NCBI RefSeq assembly: GCF_000504165.1
Contig: NZ_AYSE01000001.1
Location: forward strand, 1-64,000
Direction: 5' to 3'
Length of the DNA: 64,000 nucleotides
Source of the DNA: Bacillus sp. FJAT-14578
Lineage (GTDB): Bacteria > Bacillota > Bacilli > Bacillales > Bacillaceae_H
Numbering within the stretch: position 1 is the first letter of the stretch; every line of letters starts with the position of its first letter. Position numbers and translations under genes: made by a program. This document shows positions 32,970 to 40,399 of the stretch, piece after piece. The notes below the pieces were generated by a model that was not told the origin of the DNA, searched no databases, and saw only the letters and a program-made list of their open reading frames with translations.

Positions 32970-33782
32970 TTAAAGATGATTTCGAAAGGTCTTCACTTTA
33001 TTCATAAACTCTTTCACTCGTCTAACATCCACATGATTTTCAAATTCCCCATCGAATTTAAATGTAGTCCCAACGACTGCCCCATCAGCAATGGATAACT
33101 GCTCTTCAAGATTATTTAATCGTACACCTGTGTTTGCCAATACAACCGTTTCCGGAACGGCCTCTTTTACACGTCCCAATAACTGGACATCGGTTTGTGA
33201 TCCCGCTGTTAATCCGGAAACACATAAGGCATCCGGTCTGTTATTAAATACGGTTGACTTTGCAATGCTTTCAATATCCCGATCAGCTAAATATTTAGCT
33301 GCTTCCGGTACGATGTTAAATAACAGTTTTACATGTTCTGCACCGATTCTGTACTGATGTCTAATGGTTTCACCGACATTTGTATCCCATGTTCCAAAAT
33401 CACTTGCATATACACCCGTGAAAATTTCCCTCACAAACTTCGCTCCCGTAGCGGCAGCCAAATCCAGTGATTTGTTGGCATCCCATAATACATTTACACC
33501 GAATGGCACTTGGATATCGGACATTAATTCACCGATAATACGAGCCATCGCTGCAACCGTTTCCGTTTTCACATCTGTCAGATACGGCAAACTAAACTCG
33601 TTTGAAAACATGATGGCATCTACGCCTCCTTCTTGAAGAGCCTGCAGATCTTTTCTTGCCATATCTACAACATAATCCATCCCCTTTTCTTTGTTAAAAT
33701 AGGGATCTCCGGGCAGCGGCAACAGATGGCACATGGCAATGATCGCCTTTTCAGTTCCAATAATATCTTTTAACCAAGTCAT
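32970..33782 (-). CDS. BtpA/SgcQ-family TIM-barrel protein
   Basis: A 270-residue protein of the BtpA family (IAMCHLLPLPGDPYFN, GGVDAIMFSNEFSLPYLTDV, PFGVNVLWDANKSLDLAAAT, FVREIFTGVYASDFG). The family has a TIM-barrel fold of uncertain enzymology; E. coli SgcQ lies in a sugar-utilisation cluster. AGGAGG precedes the ATG. Here it is the last gene of the sugar-acid operon, 127 bp after the GntP permease. A role in sugar-acid metabolism is inferred from context only. Confidence 0.88.
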   Translation of the reverse strand: MTWLKDIIGTEKAIIAMCHLLPLPGDPYFNKEKGMDYVVDMARKDLQALQEGGVDAIMFSNEFSLPYLTDVKTETVAAMARIIGELMSDIQVPFGVNVLWDANKSLDLAAATGAKFVREIFTGVYASDFGTWDTNVGETIRHQYRIGAEHVKLLFNIVPEAAKYLADRDIESIAKSTVFNNRPDALCVSGLTAGSQTDVQLLGRVKEAVPETVVLANTGVRLNNLEEQLSIADGAVVGTTFKFDGEFENHVDVRRVKEFMNKVKTFRNHL

Positions 33783-33909
33783 ATTTACTCCTCCTAATTA
33801 TTCTTTTACCCTGGTGCTACTAATATAAAAAACTACTTATTTTGAATGAAAATAAGTAGTTTTTATAAATGACTACAGTATCTGCCGATGGGCAGAAAAA
33901 GTTTTACTT

Positions 33910-35235
33910 TTAAATAAACATATCAAACAGTAAAGCAAATCCAAAAGCGATGAATGAAAGCAATGTCTCCAATACCGTCCATGTTTTAAATGTTTCTTTT
34001 ACGGTTAAGCCCAGGTATTCTTTTACTAACCAGAAACCAGCATCATTTACATGTGAGAACATAAGCGATCCTGCACCTGTCGCGATTACCAGTAATTCCA
34101 AGTTCACACCTGACATATGCTCAATAATTGGTGAAACGATGCCTGCCGCTGTTGTTAATGCGACCGTTGCTGAACCTGTCGCAATTCGAATTAATCCAGC
34201 TACCATAAATGCTAAAACAATCGGAGATAAGGATACCTGTTCAGACATTTGAGCGATAGAAGTACCTACACCGCTCTCAATAAGGATTTGTTTAAACCCG
34301 CCTCCAGCTCCGATGATTAAAATGATGGAGCTAACTGGCAATAAGCATTCATCCGTTAACTTCTTGATAATATTTTTATCGATACCTTGACGAATTCCAA
34401 GGCAGTAAAATGCTACAAAACAAGCGATGAGAAGTGCAATTACAGGACTGCCAATGAATGTGAAGAATTTCACTAATGTATCAGACAGTGACAAGTACGG
34501 TGCAACAACCGATAGTACCATCAGTATAACAGGTAATAGGATAATGAAGAATGAAATACCTGTGCCCGGCAACTTTTGTGATGCTGTATTGACACGGATT
34601 AACTCTGGCTCTCCTTCAGGAATCACGCGTTTATGCACCCAATGCGCAAACAATGGACCTGCAATAATGGCTGCAGGCAGCGCAATGATGAGCGAGTAGA
34701 TCAGTACTTTTCCCATATCGGCATTATAAATGCCGATCGCGGTCATTGCCCCTGGATGCGGGGGAACAAGACCATGTACAATCGATAATCCAGCAATGAC
34801 AGGTAAGGCGATTAATAAAATGTTTTGTTTCGTTGTTTTATAAATTGAAATGACTAGAGGCAACAAAATGACAATTCCTACGTCAAAAAATACCGGGATT
34901 CCAATAATAAAGCCTGCGAATAACATGGCCCATGGCAATCTCTTTACACCAAAGAACCGAATGAAAAAATCTGCTACTTGCATTCCAGCACCTGAATCCG
35001 ACATCAATTTTCCTAAAATTGTACCTAGTGCCAAAATTCCGACTAAATGACCTAGAACGCTTCCAACTCCGGTTTCATAGGCACCAACGATTTTATCCAT
35101 TGATAATCCAGACATAACGGCCAAGAACAAACTTGCAACAGTTAAACTAATAAACGCATGCCATTTCCACCACGCTACTCCTAAAATAACAATCACAATC
35201 GCTAACAATGTAACCATTAATAAATACATATCCAT
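33910..35235 (-). CDS. GntP-family sugar-acid permease
   Basis: A 441-residue proton symporter with about 12 membrane segments. GntP landmarks include GTILGKLMSDSGAGMQVADF, GIPVFFDVGIVILLP, GLVPPHPGAMTAIGI and the C-terminal GAGSLMFSHVNDAGFW. Start ATG 35235 lies eight bases after AGGGGG; the TTG at 35241 is too close. A cre-like site overlaps the region just upstream, so CcpA may repress it independently of the operon promoter. The imported sugar acid is likely an aminated or acylated gluconate given the catabolic genes upstream (inference). Confidence 0.92.
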   Translation of the reverse strand: MDMYLLMVTLLAIVIVILGVAWWKWHAFISLTVASLFLAVMSGLSMDKIVGAYETGVGSVLGHLVGILALGTILGKLMSDSGAGMQVADFFIRFFGVKRLPWAMLFAGFIIGIPVFFDVGIVILLPLVISIYKTTKQNILLIALPVIAGLSIVHGLVPPHPGAMTAIGIYNADMGKVLIYSLIIALPAAIIAGPLFAHWVHKRVIPEGEPELIRVNTASQKLPGTGISFFIILLPVILMVLSVVAPYLSLSDTLVKFFTFIGSPVIALLIACFVAFYCLGIRQGIDKNIIKKLTDECLLPVSSIILIIGAGGGFKQILIESGVGTSIAQMSEQVSLSPIVLAFMVAGLIRIATGSATVALTTAAGIVSPIIEHMSGVNLELLVIATGAGSLMFSHVNDAGFWLVKEYLGLTVKETFKTWTVLETLLSFIAFGFALLFDMFI

Positions 35236-35260
35236 ATTCAAATCCCCCTTCTCCCCATGA

Positions 35261-35276
35261 GGTAAACGCTTTCAAA
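35261..35276 (-). promoter_or_regulatory. cre-like site upstream of the GntP gene
   Basis: Minus strand TTTGAAAGCGTTTACC, matching the cre core TGAAAGCGNTNNC; about 25 bp upstream of the permease start. A hairpin (GCGAGAAAA / TTTTCTCGC, 35282-35311) lies just before it and may attenuate read-through from the GntR gene. Confidence 0.6.
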
Positions 35277-35318
35277 ACCCTCGCGAGAAAAGGAGTTTCA
35301 CCTTTTTCTCGCTGGTTC

Positions 35319-36047
35319 TTATACATCATAATTGACAATATAATGCTGCATTTCTGTGTTATAGTACCCTTCACTATACTCGATCACATGACCCATTTCA
35401 TCATAGGAATAGCGCGATCTTTTTAATAAAGGTGTTCTCTCTTTCACACGTAATATCTTCTCTACATGAGAAGGAGCAATCGCAACAGCAAACCCATCTC
35501 GAAATTTTTCTAAAGAAATGTCTTGTTCCTCAATTAAATCATATAAGGATTGTACACTTATATCCGATAGCTCCATCCCTTTCATACATTCCGCATCTAA
35601 ATAATGGGTGTAATGAATATAAGGCATACCATCGAGGCGATAAAGACGTTCTATTCGGAAACAATGCTCTCCGAATAAACGATACGGTTCCGTCCCCTCT
35701 TGACTGCATATAACTTCTGCTTGCAACAATTGTTTTTGGATTTTATGCCCTTCTTCTACCAATACTTCTGTAAAACGTTTCCCTTTGGAAAGTTTTGAGA
35801 CAGAAGTATTTCGAATAACCTTCGTCCCTTTGCCGCTTTTCTTTTCAAGATATCCTTCTTGAACAAGTTCTTTGATTGCATTGCGGACGGTGATTTTGCT
35901 GACATCAAATTCCTCTTCCAATTGTGGTTCTGAAGGTATATTCGACCCAACGGGATACATACCGTGTAAAATCCGATCCTTTAAGGCTTTCTTTATTTGT
36001 AAATATAATGGTCCTTTTTTTCGAGACACGTTCACTGTTACATCCAC
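35319..36047 (-). CDS. GntR-family regulator, HutC subfamily
   Basis: A 242-residue repressor. The N-terminal winged helix (GSNIPSEPQLEEEFDVSKIT then VRNAIKELVQEGYLEKKSGK, about 32-74) is followed by a UTRA ligand-binding domain (about 95-235; FRIERLYRLDGMPYIHYTHY, SLYDLIEE, LLKRSRYSYDEMGHVIEYSE). The GTG start overlaps the stop codon of the sugar kinase gene. It probably binds the twin TATAACGTTATA sites upstream of the operon and responds to a sugar-acid phosphate. Confidence 0.92.
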   Translation of the reverse strand: MDVTVNVSRKKGPLYLQIKKALKDRILHGMYPVGSNIPSEPQLEEEFDVSKITVRNAIKELVQEGYLEKKSGKGTKVIRNTSVSKLSKGKRFTEVLVEEGHKIQKQLLQAEVICSQEGTEPYRLFGEHCFRIERLYRLDGMPYIHYTHYLDAECMKGMELSDISVQSLYDLIEEQDISLEKFRDGFAVAIAPSHVEKILRVKERTPLLKRSRYSYDEMGHVIEYSEGYYNTEMQHYIVNYDV

Positions 36048-37063
36048 TACCTTTCTACATCACTTACTGATTCTGCCATCGCACGGAGTATATCACTCTC
36101 CGATGACATTGGGGTATCGCCCACAACCGTATGCGCAAGCATTCCCGCTGTTGCAGCAAACGCAACGGTTTTTTTCGGTGAAAACCCTTCCACCTCACCA
36201 TGTATGATACCACTCGTATAGGCATCTCCAGCACCTATTCTATCATAGACAGAAAACGTAAGTGTTTTTGAAAATGTGAATGTTTCATTTTTAAAGATAA
36301 AACCTTGCAATGAGTGCGTATTATTACCATTGATTGAACGATGCGTACCCGCTATGCTAGAGACATTGTATTTTTTTGCAACGGCTGGAATTAGCTCCAT
36401 GAGTTGTTCAGTGCGTTCTTCTTTTTCTGTTTTCATCCCCAGGACGAACATGGCGTCTTTTTCGTTCATCATCACGATATCCGCCATATGCAGCATTTCT
36501 TCATAATGTGACTTCGCTTTTTCATATCCGTCTTCACCCCAGAGCGCCGGACGATAGTTGCAGTCGAAGACAACCGTGCCGCCATTTTCTTTGACAGCTT
36601 TTGCGAATGTTTTCATATGGTGACGAACAGAATCATTCATTGCAAGCGTAATCCCGCAAAAATGAACAACATCCATTTTCTTTGCAATCCCTTCAAAATC
36701 ATACGTTCCTTCAGGGGCTGTATTGAAGCTGCTTTCTAGTCGATTGGAATAGGTAACGCGACTAGGCCGTGCACCGAATCCATTTTCTAAAAAGTACATT
36801 CCAACGTAATTCCCGTTTCGGATAATGAATGATTGCGTAACACCCAATTTTCGAAGATACGCTACTGCCGCATCGCCAACTGAATTAGCCGGTAATGTGG
36901 TTATGAGATACCCTGTATGCCCAAAGCGTGCTAGAGCTGCGGTTACATTCACTCCCGTACCGGAGAAAGAATAGTTTAATGTGCCGGCTTGTGACAAGAG
37001 TTCATATCCTGGCACTTGCAAGCGCATCATGACCTCCCCAAAAGCCGCAATCTGTTTAGCCAT
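36047..37063 (-). CDS. PfkB-family sugar kinase (2-keto-3-deoxygluconate kinase-like)
   Basis: A 338-residue kinase. PfkB signatures: N-terminal GTGVNVTAALARFGHTGYLI (about 35-54) and C-terminal DRIGAGDAYTSGIIHG with the catalytic Asp (about 268-283). The ATG 37063 overlaps the TAA stop of the aldolase gene by eight bases, so coupling is likely; the upstream TTG is an alternative. Its expected reaction is phosphorylation of 2-keto-3-deoxygluconate to KDPG, which the neighbouring aldolase cleaves. Confidence 0.88.
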   Translation of the reverse strand: MAKQIAAFGEVMMRLQVPGYELLSQAGTLNYSFSGTGVNVTAALARFGHTGYLITTLPANSVGDAAVAYLRKLGVTQSFIIRNGNYVGMYFLENGFGARPSRVTYSNRLESSFNTAPEGTYDFEGIAKKMDVVHFCGITLAMNDSVRHHMKTFAKAVKENGGTVVFDCNYRPALWGEDGYEKAKSHYEEMLHMADIVMMNEKDAMFVLGMKTEKEERTEQLMELIPAVAKKYNVSSIAGTHRSINGNNTHSLQGFIFKNETFTFSKTLTFSVYDRIGAGDAYTSGIIHGEVEGFSPKKTVAFAATAGMLAHTVVGDTPMSSESDILRAMAESVSDVER

Positions 37064-37811
37064 GGTGATCAACCAATTTCTTCATCGTTTCAAGTAATTC
37101 GCGTACATCCTCGACATTTGTTTTTCCAGTTTCTTTATCAATAATCGATGAATATACATGTGGAATGATTTGCGGCACGTTAGCTTCTAAGGAAATACGT
37201 AAGATCGCTTCGAAATTCTCTTTGTCGATTCCACCAGTTGGCTCTAACGCAAATCCTTCTTCCCCACAAGCTTGTGCAACTGCACGGAACTCGTCTTCGC
37301 GAGTTAACCCTTGCATCGGGAAGTACTTCAATGCATTGCCGCCCATATCGCGCACAAGGGCAATCGCCGTTTTAATGGGTACAATCGCATGCTCTTCCTG
37401 GGCGGCGCTTACTGGGCCTGTTGAGATATTCACATATCCAACGCGCCCTGTCGGTGACACTAAGCTGTTGATCCAGCTATCTTTTTCGCCAAGGTTGGCA
37501 CGTGTTGCTCCAACAGCGGGGAATACTTGATTAATATGACTGCCCGGATAGTGTTTCGCAATCTCTGCCACGACAGCAGCTTGGCGATTGTCACCCGCAC
37601 CCAGTCCAATTGATACCGCCTCATCAATCTCCTTACCGTATTCTTTCATCGCCGCTACTGCTTCTTCTACCGTTGGATAGTCTTTTGAAAGAACACCGAC
37701 TAACACATAACCTTCCGCCGCTTCAAATACCTCTTTGGCATTTTCTACGCTATTCGCCAGTACATTTAATGCAACACGTTCCTTGTAAAAACGTTTTGTA
37801 ATGTTTGACAT
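37056..37811 (-). CDS. KDPG-type aldolase, DgaF-like
   Basis: A 251-residue protein similar to DgaF (2-keto-3-deoxy-6-phosphogluconate aldolase of the D-glucosaminate pathway). Typical segments: FPAVGATRANLGEKDSWINS, SPTGRVGYVNISTGPVSA, MGGNALKYFPMQGLTREDEF and the C-terminal LEPTGGIDKENF. The lysine in NALKYFPM is a candidate Schiff-base residue. AAGGGGGAAAA precedes the ATG. Expected products are pyruvate and glyceraldehyde 3-phosphate. It follows the DgaE-like gene directly (2 bp). Confidence 0.88.
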   Translation of the reverse strand: MSNITKRFYKERVALNVLANSVENAKEVFEAAEGYVLVGVLSKDYPTVEEAVAAMKEYGKEIDEAVSIGLGAGDNRQAAVVAEIAKHYPGSHINQVFPAVGATRANLGEKDSWINSLVSPTGRVGYVNISTGPVSAAQEEHAIVPIKTAIALVRDMGGNALKYFPMQGLTREDEFRAVAQACGEEGFALEPTGGIDKENFEAILRISLEANVPQIIPHVYSSIIDKETGKTNVEDVRELLETMKKLVDHHG

Positions 37812-37812
37812 C

Positions 37813-38919
37813 TTATTTTCCCCCTTCTACTAATTCGCGTATTTTAGCTTCAATGACATCGATATCATCGCCTTGAAGCGGACGTGGATCGATATCGAAA
37901 TAACCTTGCCTCACACCGTAATCACGTGTGTAAATGGCAATTTCTCCTTCGCGCAGTCCCGTTACAACCTCTTTTGCAGTTGTATTCGTCTGCTCTGGAT
38001 TAATGTGAATACGTGCGCGGAATATTGCCCGGCCCGCTTCATCTTGTACAATCGTCACATTCATACCTTCTATTTCCTTCAATGACATTAACACTTGCAA
38101 GGTTTCTTTTTCTTGTTCGCTTTTATCTTCTTTTACGCCGTATTCATCAAGCGCTTGAAGCAGGCCGAACGTCGTTTCTTTGCCGACTTTCATGCTTCTT
38201 CCAATACAATGCAATTGCACCTTCAGCCATTCAATGTATTGTCGCTTACCGCCAACGATCCCTGAAGTCGGTCCTTCAATAGCCTTTGAACCGCTGTAAA
38301 TCGCAAGATCCGAGTATTTCACATACTTCTGAATATCTTCTTCCGCCGCAGCATCCACGATAAGCGGCACACCATTTCGTACGGCAATCTCCCATGCTTC
38401 CTCAACGGAAATCATATTTTTTTGGACCGCATGGTGCGACTTCACATAAAGAATGGCTGCCGTGTTTTCAGAAATCGCATCTTCAATATGTTCTGCCCTG
38501 CCTTCATTGGCATATCCAACTTCAACAAGCTTTCCACCGCCCAGATAAATCATCGTTTCAACGGGTGCTCCGTATTGTACATTGTGACCTTTCAGCATGA
38601 CGATTTCATTTTGAGGAATGATTTCTTGATGAAGGCGTTCACTCTTGCGGCGATTCCCTTTTGTCACAAGGGCTGCAACCGAAAGCGCAATACCGCTTGA
38701 TGCTGAGTTAACGATAACGGCTGCCTCCGAACCGAGAATGCGTGCTACATAATCACCGGCTTTATCCACTAAATCTGCAATCTCTACGTAATTTTGCCCG
38801 CCTTGTTTCATCGCATCCATCACTGTATCAGTCGGGGCTGACACACCAAGGATACTCATTCGGCCACTTGCATTAATGACACGTTTAAGCCCATATTTAG
38901 CATTCAATGAATTCGCCAT
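37813..38919 (-). CDS. PLP-dependent ammonia-lyase, DgaE family
   Basis: A 368-residue fold-type I PLP enzyme, related to SelA-like proteins and to DgaE (D-glucosaminate-6-phosphate ammonia-lyase). The PLP lysine is in YSGSKAIEGPTSGIVGG (about 234-250); the start YGLKRVINASGRMSILG is characteristic. ATG 38919 lies nine bases after AAAGGAG and the gene overlaps the deacetylase gene end. Expected reaction: removal of ammonia from a 2-amino-2-deoxy sugar acid to a 2-keto-3-deoxy acid. Whether the substrate is phosphorylated is uncertain, as the operon has a kinase and no PTS. Confidence 0.88.
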   Translation of the reverse strand: MANSLNAKYGLKRVINASGRMSILGVSAPTDTVMDAMKQGGQNYVEIADLVDKAGDYVARILGSEAAVIVNSASSGIALSVAALVTKGNRRKSERLHQEIIPQNEIVMLKGHNVQYGAPVETMIYLGGGKLVEVGYANEGRAEHIEDAISENTAAILYVKSHHAVQKNMISVEEAWEIAVRNGVPLIVDAAAEEDIQKYVKYSDLAIYSGSKAIEGPTSGIVGGKRQYIEWLKVQLHCIGRSMKVGKETTFGLLQALDEYGVKEDKSEQEKETLQVLMSLKEIEGMNVTIVQDEAGRAIFRARIHINPEQTNTTAKEVVTGLREGEIAIYTRDYGVRQGYFDIDPRPLQGDDIDVIEAKIRELVEGGK

Positions 38920-39997
38920 TTGCAACCACTCCTTTTGCTTCTATCCTTCTTTCCGATACACGCTTGTCCCCTTCAGAATCAATGAGTGTAATCGGATTGC
39001 TTTGAACTGTAAATAGAGTTAAATTTGCAGCATCCCCAACCTCTATTCGGCCAAGTTCCGGTTTTTTTAGCCAGTCTGCTGCATGTGTTGTGACCGCTGC
39101 GATTACCTCTCCAAGCGAGTATCCTAAATAAAGGAATTTAGTGAGGACATTGGCCATGCTGTATACTGGACCATTTAATCGGTTCCCGCGATAGATATCT
39201 GTACTGATAGTATTTAAACCGATGTGATGCCGTTTTGCTTCCTCTGCCACCTTAAATGAAAAGCTTGCAGTACCGTGACCAACATCCAAATGTACACCAC
39301 GCTCAATGGCATCCTTGAGCACTTGAAGAGGATTTCCTTTCTCATCGAAAAGATTGTTTTGCTTCCCATTGAGGTAATGGGTAATCACATCTCTTTTTTC
39401 CAGGAGTGGAATGACCTCTTCGATATTTGGCGGCCCAGAACCGATGTGCACCATTAAAGGAAGCGATGTTTCACTAGAAAGTGCCCGAGCGATACGCAAT
39501 GGTTCAATGCCGCTGTCGCGAACAACACTCTTACTAATTCGCGCCTTTAATCCAACGATTGCCTCTTTATACTCATTGGCCGCCTGTACAACCTTCTCTT
39601 TATCGATCCATTCTAAATTAGATAATTCATCCACTCTTTTTAGGCCAATTCGTGAAATGTTCAAAAAGGCAAACAAGTTGGTTTTGGCCCGTTCTCTGCC
39701 CGCAACCAGATCAGCGATTCTGTCTGCACCGCAGCTTCCCGCATCTACGATGGTCGTTACACCTTGTTTTACTCCTATTTCATCGATTTCATCGCCATAC
39801 GGATCAAAATCAGGAAATGCATGGACATGTAAATCAATCCAACCGCTTGATACATATACACCCGAGTAATCGAATACTTGCTGTCCGCGTCCACTCCCGG
39901 CCTTTGTTATCTCGGTAATTTTGCCGTTTTCAATTACGATATCAATTTTTTCTTCATTCACGCGCTTTACATTACGCAATACAAACCGTTCCTTCAT
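38897..39997 (-). CDS. Amidohydrolase/deacetylase-family metallohydrolase
   Basis: A 366-residue amidohydrolase. Metal ligands: HVHAFPDFDPYG (H-x-H at about 57-59), a likely carboxylated lysine in GLKARISKSVV, histidines in MVHIGSG and THYLNGK, and the Asp in LNTISTDIYRG. Family members sit beside DgaE/DgaF-like genes in other Firmicutes (for example the E. faecalis group around EF0837-EF0839). First gene of the operon; AAAGGGTG precedes the ATG. Likely removes an N-acyl group from the sugar acid before the lyase step (inference). Confidence 0.88.
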   Translation of the reverse strand: MKERFVLRNVKRVNEEKIDIVIENGKITEITKAGSGRGQQVFDYSGVYVSSGWIDLHVHAFPDFDPYGDEIDEIGVKQGVTTIVDAGSCGADRIADLVAGRERAKTNLFAFLNISRIGLKRVDELSNLEWIDKEKVVQAANEYKEAIVGLKARISKSVVRDSGIEPLRIARALSSETSLPLMVHIGSGPPNIEEVIPLLEKRDVITHYLNGKQNNLFDEKGNPLQVLKDAIERGVHLDVGHGTASFSFKVAEEAKRHHIGLNTISTDIYRGNRLNGPVYSMANVLTKFLYLGYSLGEVIAAVTTHAADWLKKPELGRIEVGDAANLTLFTVQSNPITLIDSEGDKRVSERRIEAKGVVANGEFIEC

Positions 39998-40025
39998 TCA
40001 TTTCACCCTTTTCCATGATCCCTTC

Positions 40026-40039
40026 GGAACGCGCTTACA
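40026..40039 (-). promoter_or_regulatory. cre-like site before the sugar-acid operon
   Basis: Minus strand TGTAAGCGCGTTCC, close to the cre consensus with two mismatches, about 30 bp upstream of the first gene. Confidence 0.5.
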
Positions 40040-40106
40040 TTCACTATTCATCATTTGTATTTCCTTTTCACATATGTAGAATATCATAGAAAATGACCTA
40101 AGTAAA

Positions 40107-40147
40107 TATAACGTTATAATGTTTTGTTAAAAATTTATAACGTTATA
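40107..40147. promoter_or_regulatory. Twin operator TATAACGTTATA for the GntR repressor
   Basis: Two identical 12-bp palindromes (40107-40118 and 40136-40147), 29 bp centre to centre, each within the longer direct repeat TATAACGTTATAATGTTT. They lie about 110-150 bp upstream of the operon start. HutC-type GntR proteins often bind paired AT-rich palindromes. Confidence 0.6.
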
Positions 40148-40190
40148 ATGTTTCGGGGCGCACTTTCTGAATAAATCTCGTAGTATCCCT

Positions 40191-40222
40191 AACAAAAAAA
40201 ACATCTGCTCACTGGCAGATGC
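40191..40222 (-). terminator. Hairpin with T run, minus strand
   Basis: CATCTGC / GCAGATG around TCACTG; on the minus strand followed by TTTTTTTT. No gene ends immediately before it on that strand, so it may be an orphan terminator. Confidence 0.5.
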
Positions 40223-40231
40223 TACTGCAAA

Positions 40232-40310
40232 TGAAATACAATAAACAAACAAAGGACAAGCGAAAAATTCCCCATTCGCCTATCCCTTTGTTATGTCTTT
40301 CGTTTCTATT
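40232..40310. repeat. Hairpin element, copy 1 (partner at 46918-46990)
   Basis: AAAGGACAAGCGAAAAATT, then CCCATTCGCCTATCCCTTTG: the arms pair over about 17 bp. A very similar hairpin with covarying arms lies at 46918-46990. Confidence 0.6.
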
Positions 40311-40371
40311 AAATCTAAGATTTTTCCTCCTATAACCGTTGATATCATTAAAGAATATGAAGCATTGTTAT

Positions 40372-40399
40372 AAGTCGTCTATTAGGGCGGCTTTTTATT
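40372..40399 (+). terminator. Intrinsic-terminator-like hairpin at the group II intron insertion site
   Basis: AAGTCG / CGGCTT (one G-U) with a short loop and TTTTTATT, ending exactly at the intron 5' end. Class C group II introns insert after such hairpins. Confidence 0.6.
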
